Shown: positions 8,136-16,940, counted from the stretch's first letter. The stretch is 64,000 nt of DNA from an uncultured Christensenellaceae bacterium (GCA_910588685.1 CAJUPX010000004.1:1-64000), one strand, 5' to 3'. Notes: generated from the letters alone by a model not told the origin. Made by a program: numbers and translations.

Positions 8136-10073
8136 TCAATCCTCTGCAACGGTAAAAATGGTTTTTATTTTATTTAAGTCGCAGGCTGCCGCCGTAACTC
8201 TGATTGCGTCGCCGAGCTTGTAAGAGTGCCGCGCGCCTTTTAAAAGAAACCTGTTTTCGTAGAACACGTAACTGTCGGGCGGCAAATCCTCAACGGGCAG
8301 CAGCCCTTCAATCGTGTTGTCAAGCTCGCAGAAAATTCCGAACGCGGTAACTCCAGATACGGTCGCGTCAAAGCTCTCGCCCAAACGTTCGGACATATAT
8401 GCGAGTTTATACAAATCGTCAACCTTTCTCTCGGCTTCGTCGGCGGTGCGTTCGCGCTCGGAGCAGTGCTCGCCCGCCTCTGCGGCAACGCCCCCGTAAA
8501 TTGCGTTTGCCTTGTTTGCTTTGTGCAGAATATCCTTTATTACGCGGTGTACGAACAGGTCGGGATACCTGCGTATGGGCGAGGTAAAGTGACAGTAGCA
8601 GCCCGACGCAAGCCCGAAATGTCCCGCGTTTTTATCCGAGTATTTAGCTTTTTGCATCGAGCGCAGCATAACCTTGCCAACTATACCGTAATACGGTTTG
8701 TCCTCGGCGTTTTTTAAAATATCGCGGAACTGCGCGGGTTTAATATCGTCGGGGTCAAAATCAGCGTTGATACCTAGCGCCTTTAAAAATTCCGTGAGCG
8801 CAACCGCCTTTTCGGGGTCGGGACTCTCGTGTATTCTGTAAAGGCAGGGCGCGCGGTGCGCGGTAATAAACTCCGCTACGGCTTCGTTAGCGGAAATCAT
8901 AAACTGCTCTATAAGCCTTTCGGATACGGTGCGCTCCGCGACGGGTATGGAAATATTGCCGTCCTCGTCCACGTAAATTTTGGCTTCGGTAAGACCGAGG
9001 TTAACTTCACCCGCCTTATCGCGCTGCGCTTCGAGCAGAACGCACAGCTTTTCCATAAGATACAGGCTCTGCGCTACGTCGGAGTACTGTTCCGCCAACT
9101 CCTTATCGCCCTGTAAAATTGCCGTAACAACGGGATAGGACAGCTTACGGCGACTTTTTATAACGCTTTCGCACAGCCTGTAATTAAGCCTTTTGCCGTT
9201 TTTATCAAACGTCATAAAGCAGGACAGAGCATATCTGTCCTCGCCCTCGTTCAAAGAACACGCGCCGTTGGAAAGCGCTTTGGGCAGCATAGGCAGAACG
9301 CGGTCGGGGAAGTAGACGCTTGTGCCGCGCGAATATGCGTTTTTGTCGAGCTCGGAACGGAATTTAACGTATCTGCTAACGTCGGCGATGTGCACGCCCA
9401 GAGTATATTTACCGTCGGCATATTCCAGGGAAATGCCGTCGTCTATGTCGCGCGTGTCTATGCCGTCTATTGTGAATATGAGTTTGTCGCGCAAGTCCTC
9501 GCGTCCGTCCGCCGAAACAAAATCGCGAGAAACCTTGTCCGCCTCTTTTAAAACCTCGGGCGGGAACTGTTCCTCTAAACCGTAGCTGCGGATAAGCGAA
9601 AGCTCTTCGGCTTCCAGATTCCCGCTTTCGCCTAAAATTTCGGATATTTTACCTGTGATAAAGCCTTTTTTGTGCGCTGTGATTTGCGCAACTACCTTGT
9701 CGCCGTTTTTAGCGTTGAGCGCGAGCGCAGGCGGGATACGCACTTCCGGGTGCTTCAAATTGTCGGGGCGCACCAAAACTCCGCGCCGCGAAATTTCCGC
9801 GGTGCCTATTATGCGCTTTAACCCGCGCGTAAGGATTTTTATAATGCGCGCCTCGTCGCCCTTGCCTGTGAGTTCGGCTAAAACTCTGTCGCCGTGGTAC
9901 GCGCCGCAAACGGAGGAGCGGGGCACAAAAAAATCGTTTGGATATTTTTGTCTGTCCTCGGGTATGATAAAGGCAAACCCGCGCTCGTTTGCCTGAACCG
10001 TGCCGACTACCGTAGTCCGGCGCGCCGTTCGCTTTGTGGGTTTTTTTGCGCGGTTGTAATATTTATAAGTCAT
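8136..10073 (-). CDS. rnr: Ribonuclease R (3'-5' exoribonuclease)
   Basis: A 645-residue RNB-family exonuclease. Order: basic N terminus (residues 1-20), cold-shock OB domains (about 22-150), RNB catalytic domain with DGIDTRDIDDGISLE carrying the metal-binding aspartates (about 205-218), and a C-terminal S1 domain (about 560-640). It degrades structured RNA and, with SmpB and tmRNA, clears defective messages. It ends just before the smpB start. No ribosome site is visible before the ATG: AAAATTTTCAAACA precedes it, with a TAAAAT box at 10083-10088. A very short leader is possible. Confidence 0.96.
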   Translation of the reverse strand: MTYKYYNRAKKPTKRTARRTTVVGTVQANERGFAFIIPEDRQKYPNDFFVPRSSVCGAYHGDRVLAELTGKGDEARIIKILTRGLKRIIGTAEISRRGVLVRPDNLKHPEVRIPPALALNAKNGDKVVAQITAHKKGFITGKISEILGESGNLEAEELSLIRSYGLEEQFPPEVLKEADKVSRDFVSADGREDLRDKLIFTIDGIDTRDIDDGISLEYADGKYTLGVHIADVSRYVKFRSELDKNAYSRGTSVYFPDRVLPMLPKALSNGACSLNEGEDRYALSCFMTFDKNGKRLNYRLCESVIKSRRKLSYPVVTAILQGDKELAEQYSDVAQSLYLMEKLCVLLEAQRDKAGEVNLGLTEAKIYVDEDGNISIPVAERTVSERLIEQFMISANEAVAEFITAHRAPCLYRIHESPDPEKAVALTEFLKALGINADFDPDDIKPAQFRDILKNAEDKPYYGIVGKVMLRSMQKAKYSDKNAGHFGLASGCYCHFTSPIRRYPDLFVHRVIKDILHKANKANAIYGGVAAEAGEHCSERERTADEAERKVDDLYKLAYMSERLGESFDATVSGVTAFGIFCELDNTIEGLLPVEDLPPDSYVFYENRFLLKGARHSYKLGDAIRVTAAACDLNKIKTIFTVAED

Positions 10074-10167
10074 TGTTTGAAAATTTTAGAAAACTAAGAA
10101 AAATGTAAAAACGTAAGTGCAACACCGTAGGGCGCAGCTTTTATTGGTTTTGCGGTAGCCTAAAAAT

Positions 10168-10190
10168 AAAGACGGCTTTAAGCCGTCTTA
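10168..10190 (-). terminator. Terminator of secG
   Basis: On the minus strand the hairpin AAGACGGCTT/AAGCCGTCTT is followed by TTATTTTTA. It separates secG from rnr, so rnr needs its own promoter or read-through. Confidence 0.75.
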
Positions 10191-10206
10191 TGCATTCAAA
10201 TACTTA

Positions 10207-10500
10207 TTAAGCCTTTAAAACTATCTGTACGATATAAACCGCAATGGAGAGCACGGAAATTACAGCAAGTAAAATCCACGACCATTTTTTAAGCTTGCTC
10301 TCAATGGAGCGGCCTTTGTTTTTACCGAAGAAAGTTTCGCTTGAAGCGGTTATGCCCTGTATACCGTCGGAATTGCTCTTCTGGAACAGTACAAAAAATA
10401 TAGCTGCAAGCGCTGCCAAAAAAATTATTATAATGCAGGCGGTTATTACGGATATATAAACAATCCATTCAACGTCGTTTAAAAGTAAGGCGTTCAACAT
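10207..10500 (-). CDS. secG: Protein translocase subunit SecG
   Basis: A 97-residue SecG, the small SecYEG channel subunit. It has two transmembrane helices (about 11-38 and 73-94) joined by a loop with the FVLFQKSNSDGIQG block typical of SecG. The N terminus is slightly longer than in many homologues. It lies upstream of rnr and smpB on the same strand, an order found widely in Bacillota. A terminator sits right behind it. Confidence 0.9.
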   Translation of the reverse strand: MLNALLLNDVEWIVYISVITACIIIIFLAALAAIFFVLFQKSNSDGIQGITASSETFFGKNKGRSIESKLKKWSWILLAVISVLSIAVYIVQIVLKA

Positions 10501-10596
10501 AAATCAACCTCAATAATTATTAGTAATTCAAGTTACTGAAAAATTATAGCACGGCAATTAAATTTTATCAATCAAAAACGGGCACAATTTATAAAT

Positions 10597-11568
10597 TTAG
10601 TCGTTTAATTTTTGAGATTTTTTAATTTTAAAGCCGTTTTCGCCGAATTTATTTATTACGAATATGCCCAGACATACAAGTGCAAGCGCGAGCAGGGTTG
10701 TAAATCTGAACAGCTGCGCGCCCTCGCCGAGTATCGCCGCCGAAAAAACCGCGCCGAAAAGAGGGTTAGCCGACTTAAAAACGGCGACTTTAGAAACGGG
10801 GTTGTAGCGCAGTAAAAAGCTTTGCAGCGTAAACGCGCAAGCCGAAATAAACGCGAGGTACAAAAGCATAAACGCCGCTCCGACGTCTATGTGAGTAATT
10901 TTTCCGCCTGCCGCCGCGCCTATTATAATTAAAATTATTCCGCCGGTAAAAAATTGCCAGCCGCTCAAAGCGGTAGTGTTTTCGTGCTTTGCAAACACTT
11001 TTACAAGTCCCGCCGCAAAAGCCGAGAACAGTCCCGAAAAAATTATAAACCCCTCGCCGAGCAGTGTAAAATCAAACGAAAAATCTCCGCCGAAGTTTAT
11101 AAGCAGCACTCCGCCGAAGCCGAGTATACAGCCCAAAAGTTTAATTAAATTGAATTTTTCAGTGCGGAATATAAAGCACGCGCCGAGTATGGTAAAAAAT
11201 ACTCCGAGTCCGTTTAAAACCGACGATTTAACGCCGGTAACGCGGGCAAGCCCTATATAAAAAAAGGTGTACTGCATTGCCGTTTGAAACAGTGCAAGCA
11301 GCATTACCCGCCATATATTACGGGGTTTAGGCACTAAAAACCGTTTTTGCGTTACCGAGCCGAACAAAATTACAAGCGCGCCCGCAAGCGAAAAACGCAC
11401 TCCCGCAAACAGCATAAGCGAGGCGGAGCTCTGCGTGTCTATCTCAAAAAGACTGTAGCCTATTTTAACGCACGGAAACGCGCTGCCCCATAATATGCAG
11501 CAAATAACAGCGCAAATGCAAACTACGTACGTTTTGGAAAAAGTTTTTTCAGGTTCTTTAAATATCAC
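10597..11568 (-). CDS. EamA/DMT-family transporter
   Basis: A 323-residue integral membrane protein with ten predicted helices arranged as two EamA repeats. The first contains WGSAFPCVKIG; the second begins near residue 170. Members export amino acids, metabolites or drugs; the substrate is not predictable. The only plausible start is GTG at 11568. There is no ribosome site. Instead a TATAAT box ends six bases before the GTG, with TTGCGT 17 bases further upstream, so the mRNA probably begins at the start codon. Downstream genes are on the same strand but separated by a gap. Confidence 0.85.
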   Translation of the reverse strand: MIFKEPEKTFSKTYVVCICAVICCILWGSAFPCVKIGYSLFEIDTQSSASLMLFAGVRFSLAGALVILFGSVTQKRFLVPKPRNIWRVMLLALFQTAMQYTFFYIGLARVTGVKSSVLNGLGVFFTILGACFIFRTEKFNLIKLLGCILGFGGVLLINFGGDFSFDFTLLGEGFIIFSGLFSAFAAGLVKVFAKHENTTALSGWQFFTGGIILIIIGAAAGGKITHIDVGAAFMLLYLAFISACAFTLQSFLLRYNPVSKVAVFKSANPLFGAVFSAAILGEGAQLFRFTTLLALALVCLGIFVINKFGENGFKIKKSQKLND

Positions 11569-11603
11569 CTTATTATTATATTAAAGTTTTAAATTTTACG
11601 CAA
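11568..11603 (-). promoter_or_regulatory. Leaderless-type promoter of the EamA gene
   Basis: On the minus strand TTGCGT (11603-11598), a 17-base spacer, TATAAT (11580-11575), then AATAAG and the GTG start. The expected +1 coincides with the G of the start codon. Confidence 0.6.
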
Positions 11604-11783
11604 TTAAAAATGCGCTTGTTCTGTTTTTATTCGACTGCCTATCACTGCATATGCCACTCCTTTGAAACTATAAGTAACCGAGCAGAAGTATTAGTTTGCG
11701 TAATTAACTCTATTATGGGTTGACGGCTTTAAAATAAAAAATATCTGATATAATATAAATATAAAAAATAACGAGGTGAAGAT

Positions 11784-12050
11784 ATGAACGGAGAAATGCT
11801 TGAATTTATTTATGCAAGAGTATGTGAAAAAGATTTTGTAAAGAATAATACGGCATATGACAAGGCAAACAGAAAAAACGAAGAAATCTATGAAGAATTA
11901 ATAAATACGCTTAAAGGCGAAGAGTTAAAATTATTTGAAAAGTTTGTCGATTCGTATATTGACGTAGAGTGCGAGGCTTGCGAAATTTATTATAAGAGCG
12001 GCTTGAAGTTTGGTGCACAAATGATAGTTGATTTACTATACGAAAACTGA
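11784..12050 (+). CDS. Small helical protein, DUF6809-like
   Basis: An 88-residue, acidic, all-helical protein with no membrane segment. The layout (MNGEMLEFIYARV start, central EELINTLKGEELKLFEKFVDSY, and a closing YKSGLKFGAQMIVDLL) resembles small DUF6809-type proteins that are frequent in Clostridia, whose function is unknown. A clear ribosome site (CGAGGTGAAGAT) precedes the ATG, and a TATAAT box is about 30 bases further up. It stands alone, oriented opposite to its neighbours and closed by a strong palindromic terminator. Confidence 0.75.
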   Translation: MNGEMLEFIYARVCEKDFVKNNTAYDKANRKNEEIYEELINTLKGEELKLFEKFVDSYIDVECEACEIYYKSGLKFGAQMIVDLLYEN

Positions 12051-12051
12051 A

Positions 12052-12079
12052 AAAAGCCGCGGAAATTTCCGCGGCTTTT
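12052..12079. terminator. Bidirectional terminator
   Basis: A perfect palindrome (AAAAGCCGCGGA arm) flanked by A and T runs lies between the small + strand gene and the converging membrane-protein gene. Confidence 0.85.
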
Positions 12080-12090
12080 AGTTTTACTTT

Positions 12091-12546
12091 TCAAACGGTT
12101 TTAGTTTTAAATTTAGGCACGATATGGTTTTTGATATACACGAATAGCGGCGTTACGACCTCGGCAAAGCACAGTAGCCCGCAAAGAATGTAATAGGCTA
12201 AGGTTACTCTGTATATCGGCGTAAAAATTTTTGAAGGTTCTGTAGAGATTCCGAGTTCAAGCCCTATCATAATGTAGGCTTTTAAGCCTGCCATAATAAT
12301 TATAGCAACAACCTTGGGCAAATGATATTTTTCGACGTTCATAGCCCAAACTACAATCTGCAAAAACGTAAAAAACACGTATGGAATTACGGTAACAAGA
12401 TAGGTAAATATCGGGAAGACCTTTATTCCGAAAATTGCGAGTATATCGGACATAAAAAAGGTGGAAATTAATAGAGCATGAAGTAAAACAAAGACGGCGA
12501 TAACTGCAATTAGCGCAGGTTTTGACTTCTTTATAATTTTATCCAT
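12091..12546 (-). CDS. Four-helix membrane protein of unknown function
   Basis: A 151-residue hydrophobic protein with four predicted transmembrane helices (about 11-38, 45-68, 78-98 and 110-138) and short basic ends. No family is recognised. Its ATG overlaps the stop codon of the upstream hydrolase gene (TAATG), so the two are translationally coupled and probably work together, for example as membrane partner or immunity factor for an exported enzyme. That functional link is inference. Confidence 0.7.
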   Translation of the reverse strand: MDKIIKKSKPALIAVIAVFVLLHALLISTFFMSDILAIFGIKVFPIFTYLVTVIPYVFFTFLQIVVWAMNVEKYHLPKVVAIIIMAGLKAYIMIGLELGISTEPSKIFTPIYRVTLAYYILCGLLCFAEVVTPLFVYIKNHIVPKFKTKTV

Positions 12547-13871
12547 TATACACCTATTATAGCTGTACCAATCGTAGCCAAATACGAATTTCGCGAAGTA
12601 TTCTTAACAATATCGGTACAATATGTTATGTATCTTTTGTTATTATAAATATTACTTATTGCAATAGTTCCGGCAAACCAATTTGCTGAAATGACTACTT
12701 CTTTATAGCTTAAAGCAGGAAGGTAAAATGATGTAACGTCACTTAAATTCCAACTCTTAGCATCGTTCTCAAAACATACCTTTGAATTATAGTATATCGT
12801 TTTACTATTGTTGCTATTGTTATATATTCTAACTTTAAAATTTATTCCGACTTTATTAATAAACTTTATATCTAAATATTCTTTGCTATTTAAATTTTTA
12901 AAATAGGTATATTCTGAATCTGTAACATCTACAGGAAGAAACCCCCCGACATGAGTATAACCCGATGTTCTATTCACTAAATTTAATCCGGCGTAATTGT
13001 AAGCTGCGTAAATTAATTCTGAACAGAACCACTCGTTAGAATCAATACTTGTATTTGTTCTGAAAGGATTTAAACTGTAACTTTTACCAACTTGTTTTTT
13101 TAAAAACTCGTTAAGTTTGGTTTTGGCAGTACTATTTATTCCATCAACGCGATAAATTTCTATACCGTAATCAACCATTCTTTTATCATCCAAAAAACCA
13201 TAACATACACCGTTAGAACCTAACGCTTCAATAGTTTGAATATATGTGCCGTATCCGCTGTTATGAGCAACATTGACAACTATCGCGGTGTGTCCAAATC
13301 CAGCCACCGCTTTGGTTTCGTGTATAATATCCCCTACAGCAATTATAGATTTTAAGCTAAAAGTTTTTCCATCATAACCGGTATATATCGGTTGATACTT
13401 AAACTCACTGGAAGGAGTAGTAATATAATCCGTATAACTTTCAAAATAACACGCTCTATCTCCGCTTGAACTTGAATATGTAGAAAAAAGCTCTGTTTCA
13501 TAATTATAACTTCGGTTTTCCGCTACATAATTAATAATAACTTCTGTATAGTCTGCTAATGTCACGTCATCATTATAAGCAAACCCATTATAATAGTACC
13601 CATTAACAAAATCTTCAAACGTTAATGAATAATCATCGCGTAATGTTTCTAATTCAGCACAGGCGTGTTTATAATAATTTATGAATACCTCTTTGTATGA
13701 AGTTACCGGTGCAGCCTCTTCTTGGACTACTGTCTGTTCTTCTTGGGCTTCGGTATCAGCGTTAGCATAGTTATTATTGTCTTTACTTTGAATAAAGTAA
13801 GCAGATGCGCTCACGCCCAATAAAGCCACAAGGATTAAAGACATCTTTTGTTTAATACTTAATTTTGCCAT
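12546..13871 (-). CDS. Exported permuted papain-like (YiiX/NlpC-P60-type) hydrolase
   Basis: A 441-residue protein with an N-terminal signal or anchor helix (about 9-27), then an acidic linker rich in Glu/Gln. The central region has VGDIIHE, FGHTAIVVNVAH and, about 100 residues later, WFCSELIYAAY. His before Cys in this order is typical of permuted papain-fold enzymes such as YiiX and NlpC/P60 relatives, which cleave amide or ester bonds in cell-wall peptides or lipids. The C-terminal ~100 residues look like a beta-sandwich. GGAGG lies about ten bases before the ATG. The gene is clearly more AT-rich than its neighbours, suggesting recent acquisition. Confidence 0.7.
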   Translation of the reverse strand: MAKLSIKQKMSLILVALLGVSASAYFIQSKDNNNYANADTEAQEEQTVVQEEAAPVTSYKEVFINYYKHACAELETLRDDYSLTFEDFVNGYYYNGFAYNDDVTLADYTEVIINYVAENRSYNYETELFSTYSSSSGDRACYFESYTDYITTPSSEFKYQPIYTGYDGKTFSLKSIIAVGDIIHETKAVAGFGHTAIVVNVAHNSGYGTYIQTIEALGSNGVCYGFLDDKRMVDYGIEIYRVDGINSTAKTKLNEFLKKQVGKSYSLNPFRTNTSIDSNEWFCSELIYAAYNYAGLNLVNRTSGYTHVGGFLPVDVTDSEYTYFKNLNSKEYLDIKFINKVGINFKVRIYNNSNNSKTIYYNSKVCFENDAKSWNLSDVTSFYLPALSYKEVVISANWFAGTIAISNIYNNKRYITYCTDIVKNTSRNSYLATIGTAIIGV

Positions 13872-13982
13872 TATTTAATACCTCCAAAAATTCTTTTTAC
13901 TAAATTATACTACAAAGTTTTGCAATGTCAATATTTTCCAAAATAAATTAACTGTAATTATTTTTTGAGAGTGGCGAAAAAA

Positions 13983-14008
13983 TTCCCGCAGAAAAACTTC
14001 TGTGGGAA
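13983..14008 (-). terminator. Terminator of gpmI
   Basis: An 11-bp stem (TTCCCGCAGAA with TTCTGTGGGAA, one wobble) is followed on the minus strand by AATTTTTTC. It is symmetrical enough to act both ways. Confidence 0.75.
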
Positions 14009-14022
14009 TGATTTTTTGTTTT

Positions 14023-15573
14023 TTATTTAATAAGGCTTTTACCTGTCATTTCCTCGGGTACGGGCAAACCCATAACCGTCAGAAGAGTGGGTGCGAGGTC
14101 GGCTAAAATGCCGTCTTTTCTCAGCTCAACGCCCTTGTACTTTTCGGAAACAAGCACTACGGGCACGGGGTTGGTGGTGTGCGCCGTGAAGGGCGAGCCG
14201 TCCTCAGATAAAAGCTTGTCGGCGTTGCCGTGGTCGGCGGTTAAAAGCGCCGAGCCGCCCATTTCGAGAATTTTATCAAGCACCTTTTTAACGCACTCGT
14301 CAACCGTGCCGACCGCCTTGACCGCGGCGGGGATAATTCCCGTGTGCCCTACCATATCGCAGTTTGCAAAGTTCAAAATCATTGCGTCGAACTTGCCGCT
14401 GTCAAGCTCTTCAAGCACCTTGTCGGTTACAAGGTAAGCGCTCATTTCGGGCTGTAAATCGTAGGTCGCAACCTTGGGCGAGGGAATGAGCACGCGCTCT
14501 TCGCCGTCGTTGGGCGCTTCTACGCCGCCGTTGAAAAAGAAAGTTACGTGCGCGTATTTTTCGGTTTCGGCAATACGCAGCTGCGTTTTGCCCTGTTTGG
14601 CAAGATACTCGCCGAGAGTATTGTTAAGCGGCGTTTTGGGGAACGCTATATCAAGCCCCTCAAACTCCGCGTCGTAAACGGTAAAGCAAACATATGTCGG
14701 CTCCAAATACCCTGTTTTGCGCTCGAACGCCGTACCTTTGGGCACCGTAAACTCTCTTTGCGACACAGCGCGGGTTATCTCCCTTGCGCGGTCGGGGCGG
14801 AAGTTAAAGCATATAACGCTGTCGCCCTTTTCTAATAGTCCTACGGCTTTGCCGCAGCGGTAAACGTGCGTGGGCTCTATAAACTCGTCGGTCACGCCGT
14901 TTTTGTAGCTCTCTTCAACGGCTTTTACGGGGTCGGTGCACCTGACGCCTTCGCCGAGAGTAAGCATATCGTACGCCTTTTCAACCCTGTCCCAATTGTT
15001 GTCTCTGTCCATAGCGTAGTATCTGCCGCAGACCGAGGCTATTTTGCCGTAGCCGAGTTCTTTCGTATAGTTCTGCAAATCGCGGATAAAACCCGCGCCC
15101 GAGGTAGGCGAAACGTCGCGCCCGTCCATAAAGCAGTGTACAAAGCAATCTTTAACGCCGCGCTCTTTCGCCATTTTTAAAAGCGCGTAGAGGTGCGTTA
15201 TATGGCTGTGTACGCCGCCGTCGGACAAAAGCCCGTAAAGGTGCAGCTTTTTCTTATTTTTCTTTGCGCCGTCCATAGCCTTTAAAAGCGCGGGATTAGT
15301 GAAAAAATCTCCGTCTTCAATGGCTTTGGTAATCTTGGTCAAATCCTGGTAAACTATTCTGCCCGCGCCCATATTGAGGTGCCCTACCTCGCTGTTGCCC
15401 ATCTGTCCGTCGGGAAGTCCAACCGACAGCCCGCTTGCGCCGAGAGTGGCGGAGGGGTAGTTCTGCATAAGCTCGTTTATATTTTTGCTTCCGTTAACGT
15501 AAATGGCGTTGCCCTCGCCCGCGGGGGCTAAGCCGTAACCATCCATTATTATTATTGCGTAGGGTGTTTTCAT
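14023..15573 (-). CDS. gpmI: 2,3-bisphosphoglycerate-independent phosphoglycerate mutase
   Basis: Interconverts 3- and 2-phosphoglycerate in glycolysis with two metal ions. The 516-residue length is standard. The catalytic serine is Ser61 in QMGNSEVGHLNMGAGR, the first metal ligands lie in IIMDGYG (10-13), and the second metal-binding set is in NFANCDMVGHTG and LLTADHGNADK in the C-terminal half. The ATG is preceded by AGGAG. It lies about 210 bases downstream of tpiA on the same strand, with a structured spacer between them. Confidence 0.97.
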   Translation of the reverse strand: MKTPYAIIIMDGYGLAPAGEGNAIYVNGSKNINELMQNYPSATLGASGLSVGLPDGQMGNSEVGHLNMGAGRIVYQDLTKITKAIEDGDFFTNPALLKAMDGAKKNKKKLHLYGLLSDGGVHSHITHLYALLKMAKERGVKDCFVHCFMDGRDVSPTSGAGFIRDLQNYTKELGYGKIASVCGRYYAMDRDNNWDRVEKAYDMLTLGEGVRCTDPVKAVEESYKNGVTDEFIEPTHVYRCGKAVGLLEKGDSVICFNFRPDRAREITRAVSQREFTVPKGTAFERKTGYLEPTYVCFTVYDAEFEGLDIAFPKTPLNNTLGEYLAKQGKTQLRIAETEKYAHVTFFFNGGVEAPNDGEERVLIPSPKVATYDLQPEMSAYLVTDKVLEELDSGKFDAMILNFANCDMVGHTGIIPAAVKAVGTVDECVKKVLDKILEMGGSALLTADHGNADKLLSEDGSPFTAHTTNPVPVVLVSEKYKGVELRKDGILADLAPTLLTVMGLPVPEEMTGKSLIK

Positions 15574-15606
15574 AAAATGACTCCTGTTTTTCTAAATAAA
15601 TTACTC

Positions 15607-15717
15607 TCCCACCCAAAACCGCGCTTTTGGGTGAGGAGCCCCAATTTGTGCAAACCTGCACCTCAGCGGGTGAGCAACGCCAATTATATTACGGTGTGCT
15701 CCCAAAATTGGCGTTGC
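15607..15717. repeat. Intergenic inverted-repeat segment between tpiA and gpmI
   Basis: The 210-base spacer contains a short hairpin (ACCCAAAA/TTTTGGGT, 15611-15632). A 12-bp inverted repeat (GCAACGCCAATT at 15674-15685, complement at 15706-15717) follows. No open frame fits. It may be a small mobile or REP-like element or a terminator-like block; the class is not identified. Confidence 0.45.
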
Positions 15718-15782
15718 GAGGGCAGAGCCCTAAATCACGAAAAATCGCAGCCGCAGAATAGGCGAGATTTTTGTGAATGGTT

Positions 15783-16529
15783 TTATTTATCGTAATTTAC
15801 TATTGTTGCAAAATCGGTTTTGAGCGACGCGCCGCCTATAAGTCCGCCGTCGATATCGGGCTGCGCCATAAGTCCTTTGCAGTTTTTGGCGTTCATACTT
15901 CCGCCGTAGAGTATTTTAACCTTGTTGGCGTTTTTAACTCCGTACATCTTGCCAAGCTTCTTTCTTATAAATTTAATTGTTTCCTGAGCCTGCCCGTCGG
16001 TTGCCGTTTTGCCCGTGCCTATCGCCCATACGGGTTCGTATGCAATAACAAGCTTTGTTACGTCCTCAACGCCTTCCAAGCCCTTTTCGAGCTGCTTTGT
16101 AAGCACGTGCTCGGTCAAGTCAACCTGACGTTCGTCAAGCGTTTCGCCAATACATACTATGGGGGTAAGCTCGTTATTGAGCGCGGCAAGCGTGCGCTTG
16201 TTTACTGTTTCGTCCGTTTCGCCGAAATACTGTCTTCTCTCGCTGTGACCTATAATAACGTACTTAACGCCGTATTCTTTGAGCATCTCGGCGGAGATTT
16301 CTCCGGTGTATGCGCCGCTTTCGGCAAAATGCACGTTTTGCGCGCCTATTTTAATTTTAGAACCCTTAACCGCCTTAGTCATAGCGGGTATGAGTATAGC
16401 GGGAACGCAAAGCGCAACGTCGCATTTAGCGCCCTTTACAAGCGGTTTAAGCTCGTCTATAAGCTGTTTGCCGCTCGCCGCGGTCATATTCATTTTCCAA
16501 TTGCCTGCAATAAAAGGTTTTCTTGCCAT
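15783..16529 (-). CDS. tpiA: Triosephosphate isomerase
   Basis: A 248-residue TIM-barrel enzyme that interconverts DHAP and glyceraldehyde 3-phosphate. Catalytic residues are visible: Lys12 in GNWKMN, His in IIGHSERRQYFGET, Glu in AYEPVWAIGTGKTA. The phosphate loop ILYGGSM is near residue 211. AAGGAG precedes the ATG. It stands upstream of gpmI on the same strand. pgk lies 1.5 kb further and is separated by an unrelated regulator-membrane pair, so the glycolytic genes are clustered but not one simple operon. Confidence 0.98.
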   Translation of the reverse strand: MARKPFIAGNWKMNMTAASGKQLIDELKPLVKGAKCDVALCVPAILIPAMTKAVKGSKIKIGAQNVHFAESGAYTGEISAEMLKEYGVKYVIIGHSERRQYFGETDETVNKRTLAALNNELTPIVCIGETLDERQVDLTEHVLTKQLEKGLEGVEDVTKLVIAYEPVWAIGTGKTATDGQAQETIKFIRKKLGKMYGVKNANKVKILYGGSMNAKNCKGLMAQPDIDGGLIGGASLKTDFATIVNYDK

Positions 16530-16638
16530 TATAAGCTCCTTAGTTGTTTTTGATTTGCTTTATTATACCACCTGCCACGGATAAAAGCAAATATTTGCGC
16601 GCTCGTAAAAAATTTTTACGCCGTTGGGAACACGTGGG

Positions 16639-16896
16639 TCACTTGTTGTCGATTATAGATTTATCCATAAGTTCGTCAATACTTATATTCAGAACTTTTG
16701 AAATTGCATAAAGCTCTATATCTGTAACTGTGCGCGAAAAATCCTCAATCCTTGAAATTGAACCGCGACATACGTAAACTCCGTAAAGTTCCAATGCATC
16801 GGATAATTTTTGCTGACTTATTTTAAGTTCCGTACGCCGTTTAGCAACATTCAGTCCTATTAAATTCTGTTTCACTCCGTCTATTATTCTTGCCAT
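16639..16896 (-). CDS. XRE-family helix-turn-helix regulator
   Basis: An 85-residue DNA-binding protein that is almost entirely one HTH_3 domain. The recognition region is ISQQKLSDALELYGVYVCRGSISRIE, split by a slightly longer loop, followed by DIELYAISKVLNISIDELM. It has no sensor domain. It is divergent from a membrane-protein gene, and the 120-base intergenic region holds two TTGTC-N9-GACAA palindromes that overlap promoter elements for both genes. It is therefore probably an autoregulated repressor of the pair. The ribosome site is a modest GGTG. Confidence 0.88.
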   Translation of the reverse strand: MARIIDGVKQNLIGLNVAKRRTELKISQQKLSDALELYGVYVCRGSISRIEDFSRTVTDIELYAISKVLNISIDELMDKSIIDNK

Positions 16897-16908
16897 ATTT
16901 CACCACTA

Positions 16909-16936
16909 ATAATATATTTGTCTTGACATAGGACAA
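16909..16936 (-). promoter_or_regulatory. Promoter of the XRE regulator
   Basis: On the minus strand TTGTCC (16936-16931), a 16-base spacer and TATTAT (16914-16909). The -35 lies inside the first palindrome, so a bound repressor would block it. Confidence 0.5.
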
Positions 16937-16940
16937 ATAT
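16914..16940. promoter_or_regulatory. Operator 1
   Basis: An inverted repeat ATATTTGTC/GACAAATAT with nine bases between the arms. The core is TTGTC-N9-GACAA, identical in half-sites and spacing to operator 2. It covers the -35 of the divergent membrane-protein promoter. Confidence 0.65.

Noticed and set aside
7600..8140. tmRNA gene next to smpB
   Set aside because: Flanking intergenic sequence is too short and lacks the tRNA-like ends of ssrA.
10060..10111. rnr as a fifth leaderless gene
   Set aside because: A TAAAAT box lies nine bases before the ATG, but no TTG-type -35 is found at 16-18 bases, so the case is too weak.
15777..16553. A 258-residue open frame opposite tpiA
   Set aside because: It mirrors the intact tpiA gene and shows no family signature.
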